Made by a program: the position numbers and the translations under genes. The notes under the pieces were generated by a model. The model was not told the origin of the DNA. It made no database searches and worked only from the letters and a program-made list of their open reading frames with translations. DNA of 64,000 nucleotides from Cercophora sp. LCS_1 (Eukaryota > Ascomycota > Sordariomycetes > Sordariales > Lasiosphaeriaceae), in contig JAPZLL010000023.1 of NCBI GenBank assembly GCA_036250225.1, positions 186,001-250,000 of the forward strand, written 5' to 3'. Of this stretch, positions 34,776 to 47,643 are shown piece after piece. Every line of letters starts with the position of its first letter. The first letter of the stretch is position 1.

Positions 34776-36169
34776 TCACTTGTGGAGAGGCTTCCGTGCC
34801 ACCCACGCGCTCGCCTTGTACACCGTTTGCAGCATTGATTGTGCGTCGTGAATATATGGCGCCTCAATGCCAGTTTGCCGGCTCTCCACAGTGAACCCAA
34901 CCTTGGCGACCAAAGCCATCACTTCTTCGTCAGTCAGCTCAAAGCTACCCGGGTCGGCAATGCCCGATGTATTGCTGTCGCCTCCTCCATCATCTTCATC
35001 TCCGTGATTGCCAGGTGCATGATTCTCAAAATGCCAAAGCAGCGGGCCGACGTTGATCAGCACGCCGCCCGGTTTGAGGCAATAGTATATCGTCTCCAAG
35101 TATCGAATCAGGTTGGGTGCTGTGTCCAAGAAGAAGACCGTGGCAACTGCATCGTAGCTATCGGCATGATCGGCATCGCTGTAAAGGCACAGAAAGTCGG
35201 CAGCAGTCATCGACATCTCGCCCGTGGGGATGCCTGCCTTGTCCAGCTTTCCAAGCTCTGATACACAGTGGACATCCGGGACAGAATAGCCTCTGAGATG
35301 GTTTGTCCGCGATTGATGGTTAGAAAAGCTATGGATCCACGGGTAGATCGTGAACTGGCCTGCTTTCTGGCACGAGTTAAGCACAAACGACGAGGCCAAC
35401 AAGGAATGGTATGAAATCTCATTCCCTTCGGCAATATAGCCGTTCACGCACAAATCAAAGATGAGACGTCCGAGCCCGGCTCCGGGAACCAGCACCTTAA
35501 GAGGACCATCTTCAGGCTTTCGAGTAGCCCTTTCGCTGGCAAGGGCACACATGACGGGCCCGTAGCATGCCTCCCGTTCAACCACGCCTTCTGCGGACCA
35601 ATCCCGATAAAACTGGCGAATGGTGCTGCGCGCCTTGTCGATATCCGAGTGTTTGGCAGAACCGGCCCACTGCGGCGGCATCTGAGGTTCCTGGCCTGGC
35701 TCTACCTGGCTAATCCGGAGAAAACAGGGCAGGCCTGACCTCGCGATAGCCCGGCTGAGCTCAGCATTTGAGTCGATTGCAGCGTCCACCTTGTCGAGAG
35801 TTTCCAGGTAGTTGAAGGGAGGCGCAGCAAGCATCTTCCACTGCACCTGAGGAAGCGCATAGAACGACTGTCTGCGTTGGTGGGTGCAGTTGAAATGCGT
35901 GACTCTGGCATATTGTCTGCAGCTTGGTTAGTGGCAGATTTGTAACCTAGACTAGACCAATGCAGACCGTGAGGAATGGGTTCAACTATAGAAGGAGCGC
36001 GACATGCCACTTGGAATACAATCACACGACAGAAAGACACGCAAGTGTTCTGAGAACAAAATACTTACAGAAACGAATCAATGGCGCAGAAAATGACCTT
36101 GGTTTCCTCGGGATCCTCGATGGAGTTTTCAACCCCAGCCCACTGGGTCTCATCTACCATCTCTTGCAT
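34776..36169 (-). CDS. N2227/carnosine N-methyltransferase-like protein
   Basis: SAM-dependent methyltransferase of the N2227 family. The animal member CARNMT1 methylates carnosine; yeast has YNL092W. Minus-strand exons 36169-36069 and 35916-34776 (intron 152 nt, GTAAGT donor, CTAAC branch) give 413 aa. The N-terminal segment HFNCTHQRRQSFYAL, the SAM motif VLVPGAGLGRL (about 175-185), the following GNEISYHSLLASSFVLN, YDAVATVFFLDTAPN and LKPGGVLINVGPLLWHF all fit the family in order. An acidic Gly/Asp-rich loop sits after that last block. The start is the least certain part: the frame remains open upstream, but the ATG at 36169 is the first one, and it gives a normal family N-terminus. The substrate in fungi is unknown to me. 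Confidence 0.87.
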
Positions 36170-36653
36170 CCTCGCGACTTCCTGCTCCCAGGAGGTCAAA
36201 CTAAAGAGAAAGGAGCACGAGACCTGAGGAGGCGCAACCGGCTTGGACGCCTCGAGCGGGCGACAGAAACGGTTGCCGAAAAAAGACTGTTGGTAGCTTC
36301 GCTTTTGTGTTGCGTCTTTCTCAAACAGTCAAAATACGGAACCCTCGAAAATATGTCGTGCGATTATTTCCCTACGTGAGATGTTGACATTTCGGACCGA
36401 TGAAGTTATTGTCAACAAGAACCTCGAACCTCGAATCCCGCGGACGTGGAGGGTGTTTTAGGGTGGGTGCAATTTGACCCCTGATGGAGACCCATAGGGA
36501 GCTGTTTGCTAAGTTTGCGCTGGAAGTCGCCCTGTTCCGCCCACTGCGGACCCGCATGTTGGTTGCCCAACCCACAGCAACTCATGGAAAAAGGCGTCGT
36601 GCATGCACCAGAACAATCAAGGAAGCAAAGCATTCAAGCGCCAAAACAGCAAC
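36170..36653. other. 484-bp divergent promoter
   Basis: Lies between the starts of the N2227-like gene (-) and the proteasome chaperone gene (+), so both promoters are within it. A short near-repeat of CCTCGAA occurs at about 36422-36434. No RNA gene was recognised. Confidence 0.65.
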
Positions 36654-37156
36654 ATGGAAGAGTCCGTTCAGCTTTCTCTACCGCTCCCGCGATCGTTGGA
36701 CACACGGATTTACCTTCGCCTGACGATTAAATCCAAGGCCATCCTACTCTTTCTGACGACGGCATCGGCAGATGAGGCCGGCGCACCAACACCTCTGGGT
36801 TCATTCGTATATGCCCTTCCGGACGTAAGTTTGAATCACCAGCCCCTCACCAACATCAAAAGCACGATTGCTCAAGTTCTTTTTCGTAGAAATACAACCC
36901 AGCCCAGCCACTATCCACGCCACTATGCACTGTAGAGCCGACGCTTGAGTTCACAACTCGGATGGCCAAGCTCATAGCAAAGAAGACGCAACTCCCAACG
37001 TACGTGGGGAATTCGATCAGCTTCGCCAGCACCGGTCTCGGGGGGACCGTCGAGGAGGAGATGGAAGCCTTCAAGCAAGTTGTCCAGCTTGTTCTGTCAA
37101 AGCTGCAACACCTCACAGTGACCCCTCAGCCCCTTCGTGACGGGACCAACCCCTGA
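36654..37156 (+). CDS. proteasome assembly chaperone 4
   Basis: Small chaperone (PAC4, yeast Poc4/Pba4) that, with PAC3, helps build the alpha ring of the 20S proteasome. Exons 36654-36824 and 36890-37156 (intron 65 nt, GTAAGT donor) give 145 aa, the normal size for the family. Marks are SLPLPRSLDTRIYLRLT at the start, KAILLFLTTA, then after the join KYNPAQPLSTPLC, followed by TTRMAKLIAKKTQLPTYVGN and a C-terminal helix EEEMEAFKQVVQLV. The start at 36654 is chosen because homologous proteins begin at this point. An in-frame ATG at 36603 would add 17 residues. The identification is by motif memory only. Confidence 0.82.
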
Positions 37157-38299
37157 GCGAACGAGGCAATCACCAACCCGGGTCAGGTTGGCGACTGATC
37201 GGTTCCCCGCTCCTGCTGATGAGCGAGATCCTCAGGTGCAGCCATCCGTTTACTTGCATGATCCCGTTTGGGTCCACGACTGCCCTGTGTGCTGAGCGCC
37301 CTGAGAAATGTCAAGTACGACTTGATGTATGGGTCCGAATGCAGTGTCCATCGCCGACTGACGACTACCCGGGCTGCCTGTCTTGCGTGAACAGCAAAAG
37401 GCTTGAGTCTGCGTGGTACATGCACAATTTCATTGATGAAAAGTTACGGGGGTGGTAAAATCGACATGGGGTTTTCTTTTGCGCCGCGCGAAGCGTTTGG
37501 GCAAGCAGGAATCTTTATTGACCAGGAACCACCATAGATACAGACAGGTACGTGTCAGCTCAAAGGCAACTCTTATTGCCTGCGGGGACCGGCGCCTTTG
37601 TTCTCGCCAGCTACTACGAACTCTGGGGAACGGAAACATCGATTTTTGTGTGCCATTCTACAACACTCGTTTCTTTCGAAAGTCCCTGGGTGATGAGTGA
37701 GAAGTGACGAATGCAGTTGTGCGCTAACCTGCTGGATCCAACGTTAAACCCTAACCCTGTCTACTTTGCATCCCTGCAGGTGAAAGAAAAGCCAGCTTCG
37801 CTCGATTTTGAAACACCCCACATTGCCCGCCTCAGAACCTGACCTGACCAGATCTTGACGAAGAGACGAACCGCACATCGAAAGTAGGCCCAGCATCTCT
37901 GTCTCTTATAGTCCCCCGAGACGCACGGTTTGTTTGGCCTTGTGGATTTAACTCCCTTAGCCTCCCGGCCTCCGTCAACTATAATTTTCTCTTGTTATTT
38001 CAACCTGTGCGACCAGTCGGCCCAAGACCCCTCCCCTCCTTCTAGCGTCGAGCAAAGACTGACCAGCTTCACCCCACTTCCAGATGGCACCGCCAACATC
38101 CACCATAGTCTGAAGTCCGGCTTGCGCCTCACCATCCACGTATCCCTCACCAGGTGCCGTATAACCAGTTGCACTTGACAGCCTTTGCATTCACGGTCCG
38201 TCTTGGCGTTGCAAACTCCCAAGGCCACCATACCTGCCTGTTTGCCGCCACCGCAGGCGATTAACCTCCTGGTCCCCGCGGCTGCCAAACGTCGTCGCC
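37157..38299. other. intergenic region, promoter of transportin gene
   Basis: No gene recognised in 1.1 kb. The only marked element is a telomere-like box at 37746-37758. The last 400 bases are pyrimidine-rich and probably promoter and 5' UTR of the following gene. Confidence 0.6.
37746..37758. promoter_or_regulatory. telobox-like element (AACCCT repeats)
   Basis: Two tandem AACCCT units preceded by an extra A, the complement of the TTAGGG telomere repeat, about 540 bp upstream of the transportin start. Internal telomere-like boxes occur in promoters as binding sites for Tbf1/Rap1-like factors. This could also be chance. Confidence 0.3.
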
Positions 38300-41271
38300 A
38301 TGGACTGGCAACCCAACACCGAGTCCCTGAGGACTCTGTCCGCATGTCTCAAGGACTCCCTTAGCGGATTCAACAAGACCGCACAGAAACAAGCAGAGAT
38401 TGTAAGTTTGTGCTTCATCCTCTTCCATCTCACCTTTCGAGTCGGCGCGGCGCAATTACTACTGAGAATTGGTACTGACGCGTTGGTTCGCAAAGATGCT
38501 CGCACAAGCCAAGAACTCGCCCGATATCAACAACTACTTGGCTTATATATTCTCGAGTGCATCCCCCGCTCCTGGTCTGAGCTACTCCGATGGAGACTGG
38601 CACCTTGTGCGCTCGGCCGCGGCCATCATGCTCAAAAACAACGTCAAGTCGACGCAGAAGCAGATACCCGAAGCTAGTTTGGCCCTCATCAAGCTTGCTG
38701 TTCCGTTGGGAATCCAAGACAAAAATGCCCAGATCCGTAACTACGCCGGGAACATCGCGACAGAGGTTATCCGTCGCGGGGGTGTTTGGGGCTGGCCAGA
38801 GCTTCTTCCAGAGCTGCTGAAGCTACTCGGGAACGAATCGGGGCAGGTATCGAACGAGGCGCAAGAAGGCGCCATGTCGGCGATGGCCAAGATTTGCGAG
38901 GATAACGCCAAAGCCCTAGAGAGAGAACAAAGGGGCGAAAGGCCGCTCAACTTCCTCTTGCCCAAGTTCATCGAGGCTACTAAGAGTCCGCTTCCCAAGG
39001 TGCGCGAGCAGGCTTTGACCGCCATCAACGTGTTCACTCCCCGCAAATCTCAAGCGATGGTCAACAACATCGACAATCTCCTTCAGCATTTGTTCTACCT
39101 TTCCGAGGACTCGGCCCCTGGAATTCGTCGCCAAGTTTGCCGCGCCTTCGTCAGATTAGTGGAAACAAGGCCTGACAAGCTCCTCCCTCATATCAACGGT
39201 CTAGTTGACTATATAATCACCCAGCAAAAGAGCGATGACGAAGAACTAGCATGCGAAGCCGCCGAGTTTTGGCTGTCAGTTGGTGAGCACGATAACCTCT
39301 GGCAGGCCCTGGAGCCATATGTTCAAAGAATCATACCTGTCCTACTGGAATGCATGGTCTACAGCCCCGAAGACATTGCCATGCTTGGAGGAGCATCAGA
39401 CGATGAGGATGAGGAAGATCGTCAGGAGGATCTCAAGCCGCAATTTGCAAAGAAAAACCTGACACGCAATGTGAACGGCGGCGACCCATCCGCGGACCAG
39501 GGTGAGAACGGCAACGCATTTGAGAAATTGGCTAGGATGGACGGCGATCTTGAGGATGGAGAGGTCGACGACGACGAGGGTGATGAAAACCCGGACGAAA
39601 GGTGGACCCTTCGCAAGTGCTCGGCCGCAGCCTTGGATGTGTTTGCCAATGACTTTGGCGCAACGGTTTTCAACTCGATTCTCCCATATCTTCAGACGAA
39701 CCTGAAGCACACGGATTGGCCGCATCGTGAAGCTGCCGTGCTCGCCCTAGGAGCCATTGCTGAGGGTTGCATGTCTGTTGTCACTCCCCACCTTCCCGAG
39801 CTCGTTCCGTACCTTATCAGCCTCCTTGATGACCCGGAGCCGGTCGTCCGCCAAATCACATGCTGGACCTTGGGCCGGTACTCGTCATGGGCCGCAAGTC
39901 TCCGTGACCCAGCGCAGCGAGATACATACTTCTTGCCTCTTATGGACGGCATCCTCAAGAAGATGCTCGACAAGAACAAGAAGGTTCAGGAGGCCGGCGC
40001 CTCTGCAATGGCAAATCTCGAGGAGAAGGCTGGCAAAGAGCTGGAGCCTTATTGCGGACCGATCATTGCACAATACGTTCAGTGTTTTGCAAAGTACAAA
40101 GATCGCAACAGATGGATTCTCTACGACTGTGTCCAAACGCTCGCGGAGCATATCGGGCCTGTTCTTGCTCGACCGGAGCTCAGCAACCAGCTGATGCCGG
40201 CTTTGATTGGCCGTTGGAACGCGGTAGCTGACGAGTCTCGAGAAATGTTCCCGCTGCTGGAATGTTTTTCGTATGTGACCATGGCCCTCGGTGACGCTTT
40301 CTCTCCCTTTGCGGAGCCCATCTTTGGGCGATGTGTGAACATCATCCATCAAAACTTGGAGGCATCCATGACCGCAAGGACCAACCCCAACTTCGATACA
40401 CCAGACAAGGATTTCCTCGTTACAAGCCTGGATCTTCTTAGTGCGATAATACAGGCACTGGGGAGCGAGAAGGCCACCAAGCTGGTCAACAACAGCCAGC
40501 CAGCTTTCTTTGAGCTTCTCAGCTTTTGTCTCGAGGACCCCACCGACGAAGTGCAGCAATCAGCATACGCTCTTCTTGGTGACTGCGCCAGGTACGTCTT
40601 TGAGCTGCTCAAGCCGTACCTGCCGTCCATTTTCCCCATCCTTCTCAAGCGGCTGGATCTCGACAACATCCTGGACGAAGAAATCGACAATGGCTTCAGC
40701 GTTGTTAATAACGCTTGCTGGAGCGCCGGAGAAATCGCGATGCAGTACCAGAAGGCCATGGCCCCCTTTGTCCCTGAGCTCCTCCAACGATGTGTCGAGA
40801 TCATCACCAACCCCCGTGTTCCAAAGGGTGTGAATGAGAATGCGGCGATTGCGCTGGGCCGACTGGGCCTCGAGAACCACGATCTCCTCGCCCCCCATCT
40901 ACAAACATTTGCCGAGGAGTTCCTAAACTCGATGGACGAGGTCGACCCATCCGAGGAGAAGGCCACGGCTTTCAAAGGCTTCAGTTTGACAATTGCCCAA
41001 AACCCCCAGGCCATCGAACATGTGTTGTTGCGCTTTTTCGTGGCGATTGCTCGGTACGAGGATCTCAAGCTCCGAACGCCAGTCAAGTCGGAACTTCACG
41101 ACGTTTTCCAGAATGTACGCCAGACAAAAAATTTTTTTTTGGTGGCTACTAGGCTAACACGTGGACTAGGTGCTCAATATTTACCGCCAACTCATTCCCC
41201 AGTTTGACGGTTTTCTAGCACAGTTGGAACCGCGGGATCAGCAAGCGCTGAAGACCAACTATTCCCTTTAG
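38300..41271 (+). CDS. kap104: transportin / importin beta-2 (Kap104)
   Basis: Nuclear import receptor for cargos with PY-type signals such as mRNA-binding proteins. It docks with RanGTP and nucleoporins. Exons 38300-38401, 38496-41114 and 41170-41271 give 940 aa, the usual length. The N-terminus MDWQPNTESLRTLSACLKDS and LSGLILKNNVK-like RSAAAIMLKNNVKS, plus RPLNFLLPKF, IRRQVCRAF, WTLRKCSAAALDV, ALGAIAEGCM and ITCWTLGRYSSW, match the HEAT-repeat array of transportin closely. An acidic loop of Asp/Glu-rich sequence at about 335-403, just before WTLRKC, is the H8 loop that ejects cargo on RanGTP binding. The last exon (33 codons) is split off by a 55-nt intron starting at GTACGC and carrying a 10-nt T run. 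It restores the expected C-terminus. Confidence 0.94.
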
Positions 41272-42235
41272 GCAGCACCAGATGCCGGGCCTAGATAATA
41301 CCGAATTATTTTCAGACCACGACAGCATCCGAGAAGGTGCAAACACACTCAGTAGATAGCTTCTCTTTATTTTGTCCAGATACCCCCTTTGCAGATCCAA
41401 TGGTTAACCAGTCAACTTGACCCGAGCGGCCTGTTTGGCCGCCTTCCTGCAGGTGGTCGAGTTTTGCTGATTTGGGCAACCTATTTTGAGACATGGGGTT
41501 CTGGCTGAGGGCGGATTTGAAAGAGGTGGAAAGGATGGGACCAGATCACTGGAAATCATCTAACTGGGAGGGATATAGACTTCGCAATGACAATAGTCAC
41601 GGGTGAATCATTTGGGGGGCGCAAGAGTCGGAACATGTTCAGGAGTCTAATGACCCCAGGCAACCTGTGATGGGAACAGACGAGGCAACGGGTTGACGAC
41701 GTGGATGATAAAGATACAACCAAGTGGAGATGTGACATGTTGTGATGGCCGTGATGGATGGATGTGATGGGTCAAAGTGTGTTGGTAGAATCACTTGAAG
41801 TGTTGTTGCTGTCTCGTGTCAACTAAGTAGATAGTGTCATGTGCCGACGCGAAGACGGCTTGGGAGAAAATGGTCAACCGGGCTACTCGTCGAGTAATCT
41901 AGACTGCCAGGCAGGTATAAACCGATGTTTGCTGTAATGCAGGTTTCAGAGACGGCTTGCGTATCCCGCTTGATTGTCAAACTTTGCTCCTGTCAATGTA
42001 CCGGGCAGTGCTTCTCGTCTCCTGGCTTTGTTTGGACTCGACCGGTTTTTACCCCTTTCACGGCCCAAACGCGCATGAACATCCACCCATCTACCCGCAC
42101 GACTTTTCAGGGGGTTTTGAATGACGTGGACTCTCATCACGAGCAACGGAACTCCCCTGGCCTCTTGCGGTTTGCCGCTGCCGCTGCCGCTTTTCATCGT
42201 TCTCTTTCCGCGGGTAGGTTAGGTGGGTGGGCATG

Positions 42236-42260
42236 CTGTGCTGTGCTGTGCTGTGCTGTG
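42236..42260. repeat. (CTGTG)5 microsatellite
   Basis: Five perfect pentamer units within the gene-poor region, followed 40 bp later by three GAGT units. Confidence 0.85.
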
Positions 42261-45200
42261 CACGGCGGCTGGCTGCCCGGTTGGATGGAGATTTCAGGGG
42301 TTGAGTGAGTGAGTGGGAATGCGGCAGGCCGCGTCAACAACCCAATCCAAAATCCCCCCATGGAATCGACCATGCCAAAATTGGGCGGGTTCTTGGTACG
42401 TGTGGGAATGGGTGATGAGTTAGGCGTATTTTCTTACTATGGTAGAGTTGTTGCTTTCCCAACTCGGCTGGTTCTTCCGAGCGGTTCCAACTTCTCGGGC
42501 GGTTGCGGGGGATTGCTGTGAGGCAGTGTTGATCCCTCCTTGGCCCTTGGTCTTATGCTTCTTCCCCCCCCCCCCCTTTTTTTTTATCTTCTTCATTTCC
42601 TTTCATTTTCCATGCCGCGATAAACTTTCGGCCGCGCGTGTGTGGGACGGACGATTCCGCTGTGTTTGTTTGCGTGTGAATGGCATCCTGGGACGCGGCG
42701 CCCAAAACGGCTTTGCCGCAGCGGGTTCAATCGCTGCTGACCGGTTTGAGTTGTGGGAGCAAGCGCGAAGAGAGGTTCAGGTCGGAGATGATCGGTCTCA
42801 GCCTCACTTGATGTGTGGAGTGGGAAAAAAGGGGACGAATATGACGAGTATGCATCACATTAGATGGTTCAGCAACGCGGTTCCATGATTCTATCCAATG
42901 AGTGAGTGAGGATCCTGTGGTCAGGCGAGGCGACTGATCCATTTCGACCCATGATTTTCGAGTTACACCAAGATGGAGGTTGGCGCGCTGCCCTGGCATT
43001 TCATCCCATGGCGTGTATGTGGGTGTGTGTTACGCTAGCTCTGCCTCTTTTTGTCCCCTTTCCCTCATTGCGCATGGAGGCAGGAGAGAGCGAAGGAAGG
43101 AACCAACACATCGCCTACCTATGAAGGTGGGTTTCATGCACGGTGCTAACCAGCGGGTTCATTCAGAGAATCGCTAGAACCTGCCATCGAAGGTAACACA
43201 AAAGGATTTTGGCGCGATAAATTAAAGGGCTTCGCCTTTGGGGGGTTCTTCGCTTCGTTGGCAGTGAGTCAGTGCAGAGGACCTGGGAGCGGAGAGAGAG
43301 AGAGAGGGCTCTAGGTAGCCACGGTGCGGTACCATCTCCAAAGCAACGTTGCGCTGTTGTTGCTGACGCGGGACCCTTTTGGGGGGGTCGCGGCAAACTA
43401 GGTACCCAAGTGAGGCTCAGTCAAATGCACGATGTGTCGCAGCTGTTAGGTTTTTTTTTCTTCTTTGCTTTTGCTCACATCAGATGGTGTGTGTGCCACC
43501 AGGCACAATACCGACCTCACAGGGAGGGACCCGCAGCGATTGCGGGAAAGTGCGCCTGGAAGGAATGGGCAATGGGCAAGTTTGAAATGGCGGTCACGTT
43601 TGCCGTGGTTCGCCGCGCCGACGGCGGATTTTCCATTGGGTGCGTAGGGCACTGTGATTGCGGCATGCGTGATGGGGGTGGCTGTTCCTTTTTTTTTTTT
43701 TTGCTCGGACGACTCGCATTGTCATCACCCCGTTTGCTCCGTTTTGGTCATGACAGCGAAGGGCGGCGAAATGGCCCCATGGCAAGCAAGCAAATCTAGT
43801 GATGGCGCTGAGTGTGATGTGGTGGCTTTGCCTTTTGGGCCTATTGGCTCTGGGCCAGCAAAAGAAGCTGTGTGCATGTGGTCGGCGTCATGACCAATCC
43901 GCCCTGGACTCCACGTTCGGTTTTGTTTGTGCCTGCTGTGGAACCGGAGGCTCTCACGATCCATAGAAGCCAGATACAGCCTTGCGAAGCTCGCGGAGGA
44001 AGCCGTAGAATTAATTAGCTGATGGTCATAACACTGGGTCATGAAGGAGATGGCTTCCCTCATGGACTGCTGTCGGTACTCGAGGTCGAACATCGGTTGA
44101 CGTCCAATCAAAATATCTGACGGGCAACTGTTCCTGCTCGACGTTGCACGTAATTTGTTCGGGCCGCTGTATTGGTAGCATCTGGATTTCCCAGGTAGCC
44201 AGTGCCAGAGTCACTCAGGCTCAGCTAACACCGATGATGCCCCCTACATGGAAGTACCATAGAAGGTTCTGACGGGCAACTATTCACAATTCCGCCGTCC
44301 AGTCAACAAGGCTTGGCTTGGCCATAGACCGCCACTCAGACAGTGTATGATGTCTGCTACATCTCCGGGCATGTTGTACGGTACTTGGCCCGTTGAGGCC
44401 TCCTTTACACCCGATGTTTACCTCACTGTTGCCCGCAGCGTGGCAAATGGACCCATTTGTCAGCTGTTAAGCATCAATTTGTAGACCTTTCAACCATGTT
44501 TATCGAGTCAGTTGGCTTGATAGTGCTGACGACCCGGCGTTTAGTCCCTAAACTAAGCCCCTGTGAGTGGCTTCAGGGGCTGTTGGATGATTTCGACGGC
44601 CAGGATTACAGTATGCATCAGTCCAGATAGCTCCGGGTATCGACCGGAAAGGGGGCATTTGTGTCGGGAATAATCCACCGGGCCTGGCGGGCCGCGATGC
44701 CCCGGTGTTCAGCGACTGAGCCAGAGTTGTTTTGGTTCGATCTGGTACCCACGGCCCTCCCCGTTCAAGGAATTCGCCTGAGTGGGTATGAGGACGAACG
44801 TGGCGTGAGCGCAGAGAAACTTCTGTGAACATTCCGCCAAGATACGTTCTCGAGACGGAAAGCGGCACCGGGACGGACACCGACATGTTCAGCGCCGTGT
44901 CAATCCGGCAGAGAGCGATTGGAGAAGAGAGGGCAAAGGGCCAGGAACAGGCAACACAAGGCAAGTCGGAAAATTAATTCCCCAGCCCGAACGCACCTAG
45001 CCGCCTCCGGCCATTGTTTTGGGCTCAGGGATCAGCCAGCCAGGTGATGTTGCGGCCGCGGTAGCTGGCGTTCTTGTGCAACTCCTCCTCATGTTGCCGC
45101 TGGCTTGCCTGCTTCCTCACCGCGTTTTGAGGTCTGACGGCATGGCGCCAAAGGGTGGTATATCATGCCCCGATGCACGTAATTGGCTTCTCTGCAGTTG

Positions 45201-47615
45201 TGCGAGGTAGCCCACTCTCTATTTGCGTTTGGAGATTGGACGAATGGTGGCGGTCGACGTGGTGATAACCCTGTTGCGATGGTGCCGTTGCCCGGGACCC
45301 TCTATCACATGGTCTTGTATTAAAAGGTTCAAAGGATGGGAGGTGCGGATCGGGAGGCGTCACTGGAAGAGTTGGGACGGGTGGACCACAAAGGTTTTCC
45401 AGGGCAAAGTTTCTCTGCCCTCAGTTGGTAAACGATCCGACAGGACGAGAGAGGGGGTTGAGAGAGCATGACCGAGAGAAACGCCGGAACAGACACCACG
45501 AGGACATAAAAGCGGGAAGGGAGATGTCGAACACCTAGGTATCGACTTGCTGCAGGGTGGCGTGCACTCGGTGGCTGAGGCTCGAGAGGACAAGTGACTG
45601 GCTCGGGGAACGTAGCAATTATAATCCACCGAGATATGTGCTAGGCCGATTGGTTTCGAGTCGCGGGAATAGCTTCACTGGAGGAATATCTCCAGGGGGT
45701 GGAGACTAAAGAAACGGATTTTCCGTCGGCCGTCGATCTGATCGCTGCCAGAGAAACACAGGCGCACCAGTCAGCTGTCGACTTTCCCAGGCAGTGCCAA
45801 GCGTCTGGTGACGTCGTTCTCCGCGGGGCCATTTCTCTTGCTGGCGTTCAAGAATAGAAACAAGCTAGTCCCAAAGTGGCTTGGCCCGTGGCTGCAAACA
45901 TGCCATGCGCGGGATGACTATGTGTCGAAACCACGACACAATTCGCTCCTGCTGAGGTTTGTCCTGCCAACAACTCCAGCACACACACACCATAGTGCGG
46001 CGTTCCCTGCGACCGCTAGCTCACGTGCGGACTGGTCTGGGGGAAAACGAGCGATGGGCAAGGGGAGAAAAAAGACGCTGGGGGTTGAGACGGCCACGGT
46101 TGGCCAAAAATGGACACGAGAAACAGTTGTTTCATCTAACTAACCCCAGAAAACACACCAGGGCCCAAAAATTCCGATCGAATTGATGCTGGGCGTTGGC
46201 CGGGGTCCTGCACGACACCTGAGGCATGGGCTTGCCAGACACGTTGACGACCCCTGGCCGATTCGGCTGTAGGGCCGGGCGTTGAGAACGGAAGTGGGGC
46301 GGAGTCGATGTCCTCCTCCACTCTTCCGACTAGAGTTTCTCCCCTCAGCGTTTTCGCGTTTCTCTCCTTTCTGGGTGGGCAGAAGATGTTTGCACTTGTG
46401 CTCTCACCTTCCTTCCTTTTCTGGCCACGGCCGGCATGGACGCGGTACCGACAGCGAGGAAGTCCACTTGGTGTAGGCTGCAACGTTTTTTTTTTTTTTT
46501 TTGGCGATGCTCTACTTTGCAGGGGGGTTGGTTGTTGGGACTTTCAATGTGGATGATAACGGCAGGGGTGCCCAAACCAGGTTCATGCCGCGGCACCACG
46601 GCCGACCAAAGCCTTTTTTCCGTTCACTCACTCACGACAACGTCTTTGAGCCAATTGATCGGTCCCAACCGGGAAAGATGGCAAGAAACGGGAAAGGAAG
46701 ACCACCCGACCGACCGGCACAGACCGCTTAATTGCTCGACAACCCCTGCCTCCGTTACTAACACGCTCAACCAGCAGTTGGAGGGGTGGGTGGTGGTCTG
46801 ATGCCAGACTGAGACCCTCGCCGGAGGGGACGTTGTTGTGATTGTTGTTGCAGCGTGCTCGGGCCCTGGTCTACGAACCAGCTGCTTGTTCTGGAGGAGG
46901 CCAGCACATTGCGAGTCGCGGGTTTGCCATAGTCCGAGATGACCAACTCCGTCCTTCACGTATAGTCTGGAGGACTAGGAGTGTCCTAATTCCTCAGTGG
47001 AGGGCAAGCGGATCATCAGGCCAAGCTTCTTGTTGAAACACCTGGCAAACCGTCGTGCCCGTGCTCGACAGATCCCGAATTCCCGCTGTGGAGTGGATCG
47101 TTTCTCATAGCCAAGCGGACGAGCAAACATATGACGGCGTCTCAGAGAGCTAGCATCATGAAATCATCTGCCATAGCTCCGTTGACTTCCCTAAGCCGCC
47201 ACACAGGGCGTGGAGGGGCCGTGGCTCTGCGGCGCTCGACGGGCGAGACTGTATGCTTCGTCTGGTCGGCGTTTGGGTTGGCTCGCTGCGAGAGATCCCC
47301 CACTGATATTAACCCGCAATCATCCTGCGGTGTAGACTGCATGCTACCACACCCAACAGAGCGCCCCGAGTCGAACGAATGGGAGCCCGAGCACGCTCTC
47401 TCCCCTCCCCCCTCCTCCTTCGACGTGGTTGATTGCACGACGGCGAGGAGTGGGAGATGCTGTGCGTGGACAGCCCAACGCCAAGAGGGGCGAGCTGCGC
47501 CCAGTTGTCAATCTCAAGACGGCTGCTGGTTTCTTTCTGAACAAGATGGGAGCCTCTGGCACTTGCGCCAGACCAAACACCACACCATCCACGACGGGAC
47601 GGCGGTCAGCCGGCG

Positions 47616-47643
47616 CCCGGTACCCGGCACCCGGCACCCGGCA
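47616..47643. repeat. tandem CCCGG(C/T)A heptamers, four units
   Basis: One CCCGGTA followed by three CCCGGCA units, perfect apart from the first. A short GC-rich tandem repeat inside a stop-free frame. Confidence 0.8.

Noticed and set aside
42720..42745. tRNA B-box-like GGTTCAATC
   Set aside because: No matching A box, cloverleaf stems or acceptor pairing could be found around it.
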